NCBI GenBank assembly: GCA_902635665.1
Contig: CACPOX010000001.1
Location: 82,118-146,117, forward strand
Reading direction: 5' to 3'
From: an uncultured Pelagibacteraceae bacterium
Lineage (GTDB): Bacteria > Pseudomonadota > Alphaproteobacteria > Pelagibacterales > Pelagibacteraceae
Length of the DNA stretch: 64,000 nucleotides
Below are positions 44,846-53,002 of the stretch, one piece after another (position 1 is the first letter of the stretch; each line of letters begins with the position of its first letter). The notes under the pieces were generated by a model that saw only the letters and a list, made by a program, of their open reading frames with translations, had not been told where the DNA came from and searched no databases. The position numbers and the translations under genes were made by a program.

Positions 44846-46279
44846 ATGTTAGATAAAAGAAAATTTTACATAAACGGTAAATGGGTTGACCCAAATGAAA
44901 AAAATGATTTTGAGGTAATCAACCCTTGTAATGAAGATCCTTGTGCAATTATTTCATTAGGTTCAAAAAAAGACACAGATAATGCTGTTAAAGCTGCGAA
45001 AACTGCATTTGAAACCTGGAAAGAAACTAGCAAAAAAGAAAGGTTAGATTTGCTCGAAAAATTACTAGTAGTATATAAAAAAAGATTTGGAGAAATGGCA
45101 GAGGCTATTTCACTAGAAATGGGTGCACCAATGGATTGGGCAACAGATGTTCAAACTGGATCTGGGCAAACACACTTGGAAGATTTTATTTTAAGACTTA
45201 AAGATTTTGATTTTGATGAACATTTTGATCAAAAATCTAATAACCACATTTATTATGAACCAATCGGAGTTTGTGGACTAATTACCCCATGGAATTGGCC
45301 AATCAACCAAATAGCTCTCAAGGTAGTTCCAGCATTTGCAACTGGATGCGCAATGATACTCAAGCCTTCAGAAATAGCACCTATTTCAGGAATGCTATTT
45401 GCAGAAATGATTGATGAAGTTGGATTTCCAAAAGGAGTATTTAATCTGGTAAATGGAGATGGTGTAGGAGTTGGAACTCAAATATCTAGTCATCCCGATA
45501 TTGATATGGTTTCTTTTACAGGCTCAACACGTGCAGGAAGATTAATTTCAAAAAATGCAGCTGAAACTATAAAAAGAGTTTGCTTAGAACTTGGTGGCAA
45601 AGGTGGAAATATAGTTTTTGCTGATAGTTATAAAAATGCAGTTAGAGATGGAATAAGAAATGTAATGAGTAATTCAGGCCAATCATGTGATGCTCCAACA
45701 AGAATGTTGGTTGAAAAATCTATTTATGAAAGAGCAGTAAATGAAGCAGTTGATGAGGCAAATAAAATAAAAGTAGATCAAGCATCGAAAAAAGGAGATC
45801 ATATTGGTCCTGTAATTTCGAAAACCCAATACGATAAAATTATAAATTTAATTGAAAGTGGAATATCTGAGGGAGCAACATTAGCAGCAGGAGGACCTGA
45901 ATTACCCAATGGCTTAAATAAAGGTTATTTTATTAAACCAACTATTTTCACAAATGTAACAAATGAAATGAGAATTGCAAAAGAGGAAATTTTTGGTCCA
46001 GTGCTTTCCATAATACCTTTTGAAAGTGAAGATGAAGCAGTAAATATTGTAAATGATACATCTTACGGTTTAGGAAATTATTTACAAACTGAAGATAGAG
46101 AGAAAGCTCATAGAGTTGCAAAAAAACTAAGATCAGGATGTGTTTATATCAATGGAAATGCAGCTGACGCTGGCACACCATTTGGGGGATATAGACAATC
46201 AGGAAATGGAAGAGAAGGTGGAGTTTGGGGGCTTGAAGAATATTTAGAAGTAAAAACTGTTACAGGCTGGAAGGATTAA
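44846..46279 (+). CDS. NAD(P)-dependent aldehyde dehydrogenase
   Basis: A 477-residue ALDH-superfamily enzyme. Conserved parts are LITPWNWPINQIALKVVPAFATGCAMILKPSE, SFTGSTRAGRLIS, catalytic Glu in CLELGGKGGNIVF and catalytic Cys in MSNSGQSCDAPTRMLVEK. It follows the hydroxyacid dehydrogenase by 21 bases and likely oxidises its aldehyde product or another semialdehyde, possibly from ectoine breakdown. It is a close paralogue of 30369-31805. Its last 20 bases overlap the convergent 2H phosphoesterase gene. Confidence 0.9.
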   Translation: MLDKRKFYINGKWVDPNEKNDFEVINPCNEDPCAIISLGSKKDTDNAVKAAKTAFETWKETSKKERLDLLEKLLVVYKKRFGEMAEAISLEMGAPMDWATDVQTGSGQTHLEDFILRLKDFDFDEHFDQKSNNHIYYEPIGVCGLITPWNWPINQIALKVVPAFATGCAMILKPSEIAPISGMLFAEMIDEVGFPKGVFNLVNGDGVGVGTQISSHPDIDMVSFTGSTRAGRLISKNAAETIKRVCLELGGKGGNIVFADSYKNAVRDGIRNVMSNSGQSCDAPTRMLVEKSIYERAVNEAVDEANKIKVDQASKKGDHIGPVISKTQYDKIINLIESGISEGATLAAGGPELPNGLNKGYFIKPTIFTNVTNEMRIAKEEIFGPVLSIIPFESEDEAVNIVNDTSYGLGNYLQTEDREKAHRVAKKLRSGCVYINGNAADAGTPFGGYRQSGNGREGGVWGLEEYLEVKTVTGWKD

Positions 46280-46979
46280 TAGTTTTAAACTCCAACATAT
46301 CTTCAAAAGTACACATTTCAGGTTTTGTAAAAGTAATTTTTGGAAATTTTTTACTAAAGTCTAAAGATAGTTTTTTATTAAATTCAATTAAATTTTTTAT
46401 TTCGATTTGATTAAGTTCTCTCAGGATATATGCCAAAGTAATATGAAAAGAATATCTTTGATGATTTTCAAATTTTATTTTTAATAAACTACTTAGCTCA
46501 TCTCTACAATTTCTTAAAATTTTTTCATCTTTCTCAGAAAATGGTTCTAAAATAATACTGTAACCACCAAAAAACATTTTTAGTTTAAGATTCAATTCTT
46601 CTGGAAATATATAATTTTGAATTCTTTTATTTAATTCAATAGCTATATCTTTGTAATCCATATCAGGGTCTATATCTGATGGCCAATTATTGGTGTTTTT
46701 TGTATTAAAATTGCAACAATCAAATAATGTCATATGAAAACTAGATGGAGGCAGATAGAAATAAGTTTTTTCAGGATTAAAATTTTCTATTTTTTTTTGA
46801 AATCTAGTTATCTGGTTAGATAAATCAGTGTTAAGAGGGATATTAGAAATTATTGTACATCCTGGAAATGGTAAAACATTTCCTTTGTCATCAAATTTAT
46901 TTTCTGCACCTTTTAAAGTATACCCTTCAAGTTTCCCTGCTAAAAATTTTTCCTCATTATTAACTATGTTTAAATCCAT
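46260..46979 (-). CDS. 2H phosphoesterase-like protein (DUF1868-type)
   Basis: A 239-residue soluble protein with two HxTL-type motifs, SSFHMTLFDCCNF and YSFHITLAYILREL, spaced as in the 2H phosphoesterase superfamily (RNA ligase/cyclic phosphodiesterase fold). The N-terminus, VNNEEKFLAGKLEGYTLKG...GCTIISNIP, resembles the DUF1868 group. Such proteins hydrolyse 2',3'-cyclic phosphates or related phosphodiesters; the substrate here is unknown. It lies 9 bases downstream of ugpQ, so it may be the tail gene of the ugp operon. Confidence 0.72.
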   Translation of the reverse strand: MDLNIVNNEEKFLAGKLEGYTLKGAENKFDDKGNVLPFPGCTIISNIPLNTDLSNQITRFQKKIENFNPEKTYFYLPPSSFHMTLFDCCNFNTKNTNNWPSDIDPDMDYKDIAIELNKRIQNYIFPEELNLKLKMFFGGYSIILEPFSEKDEKILRNCRDELSSLLKIKFENHQRYSFHITLAYILRELNQIEIKNLIEFNKKLSLDFSKKFPKITFTKPEMCTFEDMLEFKTINPSSL

Positions 46980-46988
46980 TAAAATAAA

Positions 46989-47912
46989 CTAGAACCAGTT
47001 TATATTTTCCTTTTCACAAAGTTCCTTCAACCTTAGTGGATAATCTGTCATGATGCCATCTACACCGAACTCAATCATTTTTAACATTTCATACTCTTCA
47101 TTTACAGTCCATACGTTTACTGGCAAATCTTCTTGATGAGAAATATCGACTAGTTTTTTTGTAACGTCTTTTCGATACGGATGCCAAGCTTTTCCACCTT
47201 GGGACTTTATAATTTTTGGTAATTCATGATCTTCATAAAAAGGTAAAAAACTCATCCATGGGGATCTATTGTATATAGTTTTTTTAATTTTCATTCCCCT
47301 CACCTGTTGATAAGTTAAGTATGCTCTTGATATTTCAGGATATTGGTTTTTTATTTCTGTCAAAGTTCTCCAATCAAACGAAGAAACAATTATTTTGTCT
47401 TTTAAATTTGATGCATTTATCTCATCAACAACTAATTTTATGGTATCTTCGGGAGCTGGAGTTAAATTTTCTTCATCTGGCGTAGATTTAATTTCTAAAT
47501 TTATTAATAAGTTTTCAGATATATTTTTTGAGGACAGGTCCAATAATTCAGAAAGTTTTGGTATTCTCTGATTTTCTAAAGTTTTTTGATTAACAAATCT
47601 TCTTCCATATCTGGATAATTTATTTAGAGACCCTACATCAAACTTTACAAGTTCTTCATAAGTTAAATCAAAAATTTTTATATTTTCATCCTTTATCCAA
47701 TTTCCCTCATTATCTTTTGTAAAACTTGGATCTAATCTAAAGTCGTGAGTAATCACAGGAATAAGATCTTTTGAAATCAAAATATCTGTTTCGTATGCAT
47801 TAATATTGTTTTCAAATAAATATTTAAAACTTTCTAGAGTGTTTTCAGGAAGATCTCCTCTAGCTCCACGGTGACCATAAATTTTTATGTGATTTGGTTT
47901 CCTTAAAATCAA
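46989..47912 (-). CDS. ugpQ: Glycerophosphodiester phosphodiesterase
   Basis: A 307-residue GDPD-family TIM barrel without signal peptide. IYGHRGARGDLPENTLESFKYLFENNINAYETDILISKDLIPVITHDF carries the catalytic HRG...PENT and E-x-D and H residues; INLEIKS and VNVWTVNEEYEMLKMIEFGVDGIMTDYPLRL close the barrel. It splits glycerophosphodiesters into glycerol-3-phosphate and an alcohol such as choline. Being last in the ugp operon fits import of glycerophosphodiesters, and released choline could feed the nearby betaine genes. Confidence 0.92.
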   Translation of the reverse strand: MILRKPNHIKIYGHRGARGDLPENTLESFKYLFENNINAYETDILISKDLIPVITHDFRLDPSFTKDNEGNWIKDENIKIFDLTYEELVKFDVGSLNKLSRYGRRFVNQKTLENQRIPKLSELLDLSSKNISENLLINLEIKSTPDEENLTPAPEDTIKLVVDEINASNLKDKIIVSSFDWRTLTEIKNQYPEISRAYLTYQQVRGMKIKKTIYNRSPWMSFLPFYEDHELPKIIKSQGGKAWHPYRKDVTKKLVDISHQEDLPVNVWTVNEEYEMLKMIEFGVDGIMTDYPLRLKELCEKENINWF

Positions 47913-47914
47913 AT

Positions 47915-48967
47915 TTAATTAACTCTTTTGCCAGTACTTTTGTCAAAAATATAATATTTATTATTCTCAATATTTAGACTTAGATTAGCACCTGTTTTAA
48001 TAGTTTGATTTCCTGGACACCTATAACAAAAGTCTTTTTTATCTTTCAATTGACCATAAACAAGATTATCCGAACCAAGTTGTTCCACTAAGTCTACTTT
48101 TAAATTAATTAAACCATTTTCAGTTTGACTTAAATGCTCAGGTCTTATTCCTAATGTAACATCTCCCTCATAGTCACTATTAATATCTTTAATTTCAAAA
48201 CCTTCTGCAGATAATGTTTTATTTTTTAAATTACCATCTAAAAAATTCATTTGCGGTGATCCAATAAAACCAGCAACAAATAAGGATTTTGGATTATCAT
48301 ATATCTCGATAGGAGTTCCAAGCTGTTCAATAATTCCATTGTTAATTACTGCTAATCTATCAGCAAGTGTCATGGCCTCAACTTGATCATGTGTAACAAA
48401 TATACTGGTTACTCCTACTTTCTGCTGAAGTTTTTTAATTTCAAGTCTCATCTGAATTCTTAATTTTGCATCTAAGTTTGAAAGAGGCTCGTCAAATAAG
48501 AATATTTTTGGATTTCTTACAATTGCTCTGCCCATTGCAACTCTTTGTCTTTGACCTCCAGATAACATTGAAGGTTTTCTCTGTAAATAATCTGAAATTT
48601 GTAACAGCTTAGCTGCATCATTTACTTTTTGCTCAATTGTTTCTTTGTCAATTCCTCTGTTTTTTAGACCATAAGCCAAATTATTATAAACATTCATATG
48701 TGGGTATAATGCATAGTTCTGAAACACCATTGCTACATCTCTTTCAGATGGATCAACTTCATTCATTAATTTTCCATCAAGATTGATATCGCCCTCTGTA
48801 ATATCCTCTAAACCTGCAACCATCCTTAATAAAGTTGATTTTCCACATCCGCTAGGTCCTACAAAAACCATAAATTCTCCTTCATCAATACTTAATGAGG
48901 TTTCATGAACAGCCTTAGTTCCGTTTGGGTAAATCTTAGTCACATTTTTTAAATCTAAAAAACTCAT
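47915..48967 (-). CDS. ugpC: sn-Glycerol-3-phosphate-type ABC transporter ATPase
   Basis: A 350-residue MalK/UgpC-type ATPase. Walker A GPSGCGKST, Q-loop MVFQNYALYPHMNV, signature MLSGGQRQRVAMGRAIV, Walker B IFLFDEPLSNLDAKLR, switch VTHDQVEAMTLADRLAV, and a TOBE domain (GFIGSPQMNFLDG, LGIRPEHL). It begins immediately after the second ugpE and lies 2 bases from ugpQ. Membrane-associated on the cytoplasmic side. Confidence 0.92.
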   Translation of the reverse strand: MSFLDLKNVTKIYPNGTKAVHETSLSIDEGEFMVFVGPSGCGKSTLLRMVAGLEDITEGDINLDGKLMNEVDPSERDVAMVFQNYALYPHMNVYNNLAYGLKNRGIDKETIEQKVNDAAKLLQISDYLQRKPSMLSGGQRQRVAMGRAIVRNPKIFLFDEPLSNLDAKLRIQMRLEIKKLQQKVGVTSIFVTHDQVEAMTLADRLAVINNGIIEQLGTPIEIYDNPKSLFVAGFIGSPQMNFLDGNLKNKTLSAEGFEIKDINSDYEGDVTLGIRPEHLSQTENGLINLKVDLVEQLGSDNLVYGQLKDKKDFCYRCPGNQTIKTGANLSLNIENNKYYIFDKSTGKRVN

Positions 48968-49819
48968 TTATTTCTCCGTTTGAATTAATCCTTTTATGAA
49001 CCATTTTTGTAAAATTACTACCACTAAAACTGGTGGGATCATTGACAAAATGATATATGCAAATCTTTCTGCCGTTCTTGGCAGAGCAACTCCTTCGTAG
49101 CTTTCTGTGTAAATAATTTTCATTCCCATTACAACAGTCCAGTATTCTTCTGCGGTTGTCATTATTAGCGGCCATAAATATTGGCTGTATCCATATACAA
49201 ACATAAAGATAAACATTGCTGCTATCATAGTTTTAGATAATGGCACTAAGAAATCTATGAAAAAACTCCAAGCATTTGCTCCATCTAATTTTGCTGACTC
49301 CAGAAGTTCATCTGGAATTGTTTTGTAAAATTGTCTGAAGAAAAAAGTTGCTGTTGCTGAAGCAACTAACGGAAGAATAAGGCCTGTATACGAATTTGTT
49401 AAACCTAAATCAGATACAATTTTATAGCTTGGAAAAATTCTTACCTCTAAAGGAACAAGTAGAGTAATAAAGATCAACCAAAAAATTGGTACAGCTAATT
49501 TAAATCTATAATAAACCAAAGCATATGCTGACATTGCAGAAATAACTACTTTAAGTGTTGCAATTCCTAATGCCATTATAAAACTATTAATAAACATTTT
49601 TGCGGCAGTCACTTCTTCTGACCAACCACCTTTCTCATTTAAAACTTCATTATAGTTTCTTGCTAGCTGATCACCTATATGAAACTTCATACCTTCTGTC
49701 AGTATAGTTACAGAGTCATGTGAAGAACTTGCAAAAGAAATCCAAATCGGAACTACCATTAACAAGACTCCTAATATTAAAATAATATGAGCAATTATTT
49801 GAAGTGGTTTAATTTTCAT
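48968..49819 (-). CDS. ugpE: Glycerol-phosphate-type ABC permease, UgpE copy 1
   Basis: A 283-residue MalG/UgpE-type permease. PDELLESAKLDGANAWSFFIDFLVPLSKTMIAAMFIFMFVYGYSQYLWPLIMTTAEEYWTVVMGMK contains the EAA coupling loop. Close in sequence to the neighbouring permease (49816-50637), it looks like a tandem duplicate. It overlaps that gene by 4 bases and adjoins ugpC. One extra stretch near the C-terminus (TESYEGVALPRTAERFAYII) distinguishes it from copy 2. Confidence 0.87.
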   Translation of the reverse strand: MKIKPLQIIAHIILILGVLLMVVPIWISFASSSHDSVTILTEGMKFHIGDQLARNYNEVLNEKGGWSEEVTAAKMFINSFIMALGIATLKVVISAMSAYALVYYRFKLAVPIFWLIFITLLVPLEVRIFPSYKIVSDLGLTNSYTGLILPLVASATATFFFRQFYKTIPDELLESAKLDGANAWSFFIDFLVPLSKTMIAAMFIFMFVYGYSQYLWPLIMTTAEEYWTVVMGMKIIYTESYEGVALPRTAERFAYIILSMIPPVLVVVILQKWFIKGLIQTEK

Positions 49820-50637
49820 TTATCTTGAAAAACTCCCTTAATAAAATGTTTCTGCAAAACAATTATAATTAAAATTGGTGGAACCATAGACATCATCACA
49901 AAAGCAAAACGATGCACAATAGAACCTGACATCATTTTTAGTCCCATAACCACTGTCCAATATTGTTCTGAAGTCGTTACCAATAGTGGCCATAGGTACT
50001 GGTTGTAACCAAAAACAAACATAAATATTAACATTGCTACAATCATTGTTTTTGATAAAGGAATTAAAAAATCAACAAAAAATCTCCAAGTATTTGCCCC
50101 ATCAAGTTTTGCAGACTCAAGTAATTCATCTGGTACAGTTTTATAAAATTGTCGGAAAAATAATGTTGCTATAGCTGAGGCTGAAATAGGCACTATTAAT
50201 CCAAAATAAGAATTTACTAAATTAAGTTCAGCCATCACTGAATAAGTAGGAAAAATTCTTAATTCTAATGGAACTAAAATTGTAATGAATATTATCCAAA
50301 ACAAGAATGTTGCATGTTTTATTCTGTAATAAACCAAAGCATATGCAGCCATTAAAGATGTAACAACAGATAATATTGCAACACCTGTAGCCATTATAAA
50401 GCTATTAAAAAACATTTTTAATGCGGTTATCTCTTTAAAAAAACCACCCTGATATAATAAAACCCGTAAGTAATTTTCATAAAAGCTATCTCCTAAAAAC
50501 ATTTGAAGACCACTCATATTAATCATTGAACTTGTATGAGTTGAGCTAGCAAAAATCATCCATACAGGAAATACCATGATAAGTATTCCAATGAGTAAAA
50601 TTAAATGTGAAAAACTTGATGTGATAAATCTAGTCAT
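49816..50637 (-). CDS. ugpE: Glycerol-phosphate-type ABC permease, UgpE copy 2
   Basis: A 273-residue MalG/UgpE-type permease. PDELLESAKLDGANTWRFFVDFLIPLSKTMIVAMLIFMFVFGYNQYLWPLLVTTSEQYWTVVMGLK matches copy 1 almost throughout this region. N-terminal parts are also alike (LILLIGILIMVFPVWMIFASSTHTSSM versus ILGVLLMVVPIWISFASSSHDSV). Both copies are intact, with overlapping start and stop codons, so both seem functional. They might form alternative heterodimers with UgpA or a three-permease arrangement. Confidence 0.87.
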   Translation of the reverse strand: MTRFITSSFSHLILLIGILIMVFPVWMIFASSTHTSSMINMSGLQMFLGDSFYENYLRVLLYQGGFFKEITALKMFFNSFIMATGVAILSVVTSLMAAYALVYYRIKHATFLFWIIFITILVPLELRIFPTYSVMAELNLVNSYFGLIVPISASAIATLFFRQFYKTVPDELLESAKLDGANTWRFFVDFLIPLSKTMIVAMLIFMFVFGYNQYLWPLLVTTSEQYWTVVMGLKMMSGSIVHRFAFVMMSMVPPILIIIVLQKHFIKGVFQDK

Positions 50638-51515
50638 TAATTATAATGTATTTTCCCTTCGATATATCTAAATTGAAAAATTGTAATTACTAATACAATC
50701 AGCATCATCATTATTGATTGAGCTCCTGCACTTCCTAAATCTAGTCCTCTAAATCCATCCATGTAGGCTTTATAAACTAGAGTTCTTGTTTCACCTGAAG
50801 GAGCACCTATTGTTGTGGTATCGATAATTCCAAATGTATCAAAGAAAGCATAGGTTATATTAATGATTATTAAAAAGAACGTAGTTGGCATTAATAATGG
50901 GAATGTAATTGTCCAAAATCTTCTAAAACTATTTTTACAGTCAATCATTGATGCTTCAATTACAGATTTTTGTATAGCTTGAAGACCTGCCAAGAAGAAA
51001 ATAAAATTAGCACTGATTTGCTTCCAAGAACCAGCTATTATTACGTAAATATAAGAGTCAAAAACACTCTCATACCAGTTAAATCCCCAAAGTTCGTGAA
51101 ATAAATGATAAAGAAGTCCAAATCTTTCACTAAAAAAATAATTTGCCATTACACCGACTACCGCAGGCGCGATTGCATAAGGCCAAATTAAAAGTGTTTT
51201 GTAAGTGCTTTTACCATGCATTACATTATTAGCCTGAACTGCAAGCAATAATCCAATTGAGCCTGTAATTAATGTAATCACAAAACTATAAATAATAGTA
51301 AATTTGAAAGCTATGAAATAAGCTGGATCATCAAAAATAAATAAAAAATTATCAAACCATACAAACGTCGCTCCAAATCCAAAAGCATCTTGCATTGTAA
51401 ATGCATCTCTAAAAGTTTGTATGATTGGCCAATATAAAAAAATTAATAAAATTCCTAACTGAGGAGCTAAGAATAAATATTGTGAATAGCTAGATTTAAA
51501 TTGGACTTTTTTCAT
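50637..51515 (-). CDS. ugpA: Glycerol-phosphate-type ABC permease UgpA
   Basis: A MalF/UgpA-type permease of 292 residues. The track extends the ORF to 51548, but that extension begins at a TTG and runs through the terminator hairpin behind ugpB; the ATG at 51513-51515 (MKKVQFKSSYSQYLFLAPQ) is the sensible start. Helices include YLFLAPQLGILLIFLYWPIIQTF, and the coupling loop is QKSVIEASMIDCKNSFRRFWTITFPLLMPTTFF. It touches ugpE copy 2 at one base. Confidence 0.87.
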   Translation of the reverse strand: MKKVQFKSSYSQYLFLAPQLGILLIFLYWPIIQTFRDAFTMQDAFGFGATFVWFDNFLFIFDDPAYFIAFKFTIIYSFVITLITGSIGLLLAVQANNVMHGKSTYKTLLIWPYAIAPAVVGVMANYFFSERFGLLYHLFHELWGFNWYESVFDSYIYVIIAGSWKQISANFIFFLAGLQAIQKSVIEASMIDCKNSFRRFWTITFPLLMPTTFFLIIINITYAFFDTFGIIDTTTIGAPSGETRTLVYKAYMDGFRGLDLGSAGAQSIMMMLIVLVITIFQFRYIEGKIHYN

Positions 51516-51528
51516 ATAAGTAAAATAA

Positions 51529-51562
51529 AAATAAGGAGGGTAAATCAATACCCTCCTTATTT
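51529..51562 (-). terminator. Intrinsic terminator between ugpB and ugpA
   Basis: A perfect 14-bp stem AAATAAGGAGGGTA / TACCCTCCTTATTT with a 6-base loop. The minus strand continues TTATTTTTATTTT. It starts about 10 bases after the ugpB stop and ends just upstream of ugpA. The GGAGGG on the minus strand inside the stem is SD-like but is too far upstream of the ugpA ATG and paired. Confidence 0.88.
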
Positions 51563-51572
51563 AAATTATTAA

Positions 51573-52880
51573 TTATAAAGTTTTAGCAAATTGTTTTAAC
51601 AATTTAGCTGCACCTTTATCCATGTTCTTCAATCCTTTTTCGATTGATATTTTGCCGTTTAACATTGGCTCAACATTTTCGTAAATTACTTCACGAATTT
51701 GTGGCCAGTTACCAGCTCTATATCCACCAGGAATAGTCGAACCTTCTAAGCTTAATTGTTCACCAACTGCTTTATGATATGGAGAAGCTCTATAGAAGTT
51801 TATAGTTTCAGCTAACTCTATACCACCTTTAGTCACTGCAGAATAACCAGTCATGTTATGATAATACAGATCCATTTCTGGAGAACCCATAAATTCTATA
51901 AATTTAGCAAGTCCTTTGTACTCTTCTTCTGTATGACCATTTAATATCCAGTTAGCAGCACCACCGATAAATGTTGGATACTCTTTACCACCTGTTACAG
52001 AATCCCAGTAAGGAATATGATTTACTGTAAAGTTAGGTACAACACCTTTCATTCCACCGAAAGATGCAGCTGAACCAAACCAAAACGCAGCTTCACCAGC
52101 TATAAATGGAGCTTGGTTATCTCCCCATGCTCTTCCTTTATAACCATAAAAGCCTTTTTCATACCACTCCTTAACTTTTTTCCAATGCATTACAAATGCA
52201 TCTGTTTCAGCAAATAAAGTTTTTGTTGGAACAGCATCGTAACCATTGTTTCCATCAGTCATAAGTAGATTGTGTCTTGAAAAGAAATTTTCTGTCCAGA
52301 TCCAAGGAAAGTGACTTTGAACTAAAGGAATATATCCAGCAGCTTTAATTTTTGGAGCCATAGCCTCAAACTCTTCATAAGTTTTTGGAACTGATTCAAT
52401 TCCTACTTTTTTCAATATGTCCATGTTTGCATACATTAAACAAGTTGAACTATTAAAAGGAACACCAATCATTTTTCCATCAGAGTCAGCATAGAAATTT
52501 TTAATTCCTGGAATATAATTGTCTGCATCGACTTTAATTCCATATTTCTCTGCCATTTCTTCAAAACCAATGACAACACCATTTTTAACTTGCGCTACCA
52601 TTATCGCAGCACCAGCATCGTAAACCTGTGAATAGTGTGGTTGGTCTCCTGCTCTAAATGCAGCAATAGTTGCTGCCATGTTATCCTCATAACTTCCTTT
52701 ACCTGTAGGAATAACCGTATATTGATCTTGTGAAGCATTAAATCTATTTGCAATTTCAATAATTACATCACCAAGAAAACCACTGTTTCCATACCACCAA
52801 TGAATTTCTGTCTTTGAGTAACTGTGTGATGTAAAAGAGAATGTAAATAGGATTGTTAAAATACTAAGTATTTTTTTCAT
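51573..52880 (-). CDS. ugpB: Glycerol-phosphate-type ABC substrate-binding protein
   Basis: A 435-residue periplasmic binding protein. The signal is MKKILSILTILFTFSFTSHSYS, and the mature start KTEIHWWYGNSGFLGDVIIEIANRFNASQDQYTVIPTGKGSYEDNMAATIAAFRAGDQPHYSQVYDAG is the UgpB pattern. FWFGSAASFGGM and FIGGAANWILNGHTEEEYKG are further family marks. It captures sn-glycerol-3-phosphate, glycerophosphodiesters or a similar phosphorylated compound. First gene of the ugp operon, with a 122-bp AT-rich leader after the GBBH-like gene and SD AGAGAGG. Confidence 0.88.
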   Translation of the reverse strand: MKKILSILTILFTFSFTSHSYSKTEIHWWYGNSGFLGDVIIEIANRFNASQDQYTVIPTGKGSYEDNMAATIAAFRAGDQPHYSQVYDAGAAIMVAQVKNGVVIGFEEMAEKYGIKVDADNYIPGIKNFYADSDGKMIGVPFNSSTCLMYANMDILKKVGIESVPKTYEEFEAMAPKIKAAGYIPLVQSHFPWIWTENFFSRHNLLMTDGNNGYDAVPTKTLFAETDAFVMHWKKVKEWYEKGFYGYKGRAWGDNQAPFIAGEAAFWFGSAASFGGMKGVVPNFTVNHIPYWDSVTGGKEYPTFIGGAANWILNGHTEEEYKGLAKFIEFMGSPEMDLYYHNMTGYSAVTKGGIELAETINFYRASPYHKAVGEQLSLEGSTIPGGYRAGNWPQIREVIYENVEPMLNGKISIEKGLKNMDKGAAKLLKQFAKTL

Positions 52881-53002
52881 TTTTTTCCTCTCTTATTAAT
52901 TTATGTATTTACAATTAAGTAAAATATAAATGTTAAGATAACGTTAAATTTAAATTACTTAAATATTAAAATATATAATTTTTCTAAATCAGGTTGTATC
53001 TG

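Noticed and set aside
51516-51548. N-terminal extension of UgpA in the ORF track
   Set aside because: It begins at TTG and is made of the terminator hairpin sequence; the ATG at 51515 gives a normal permease N-terminus.
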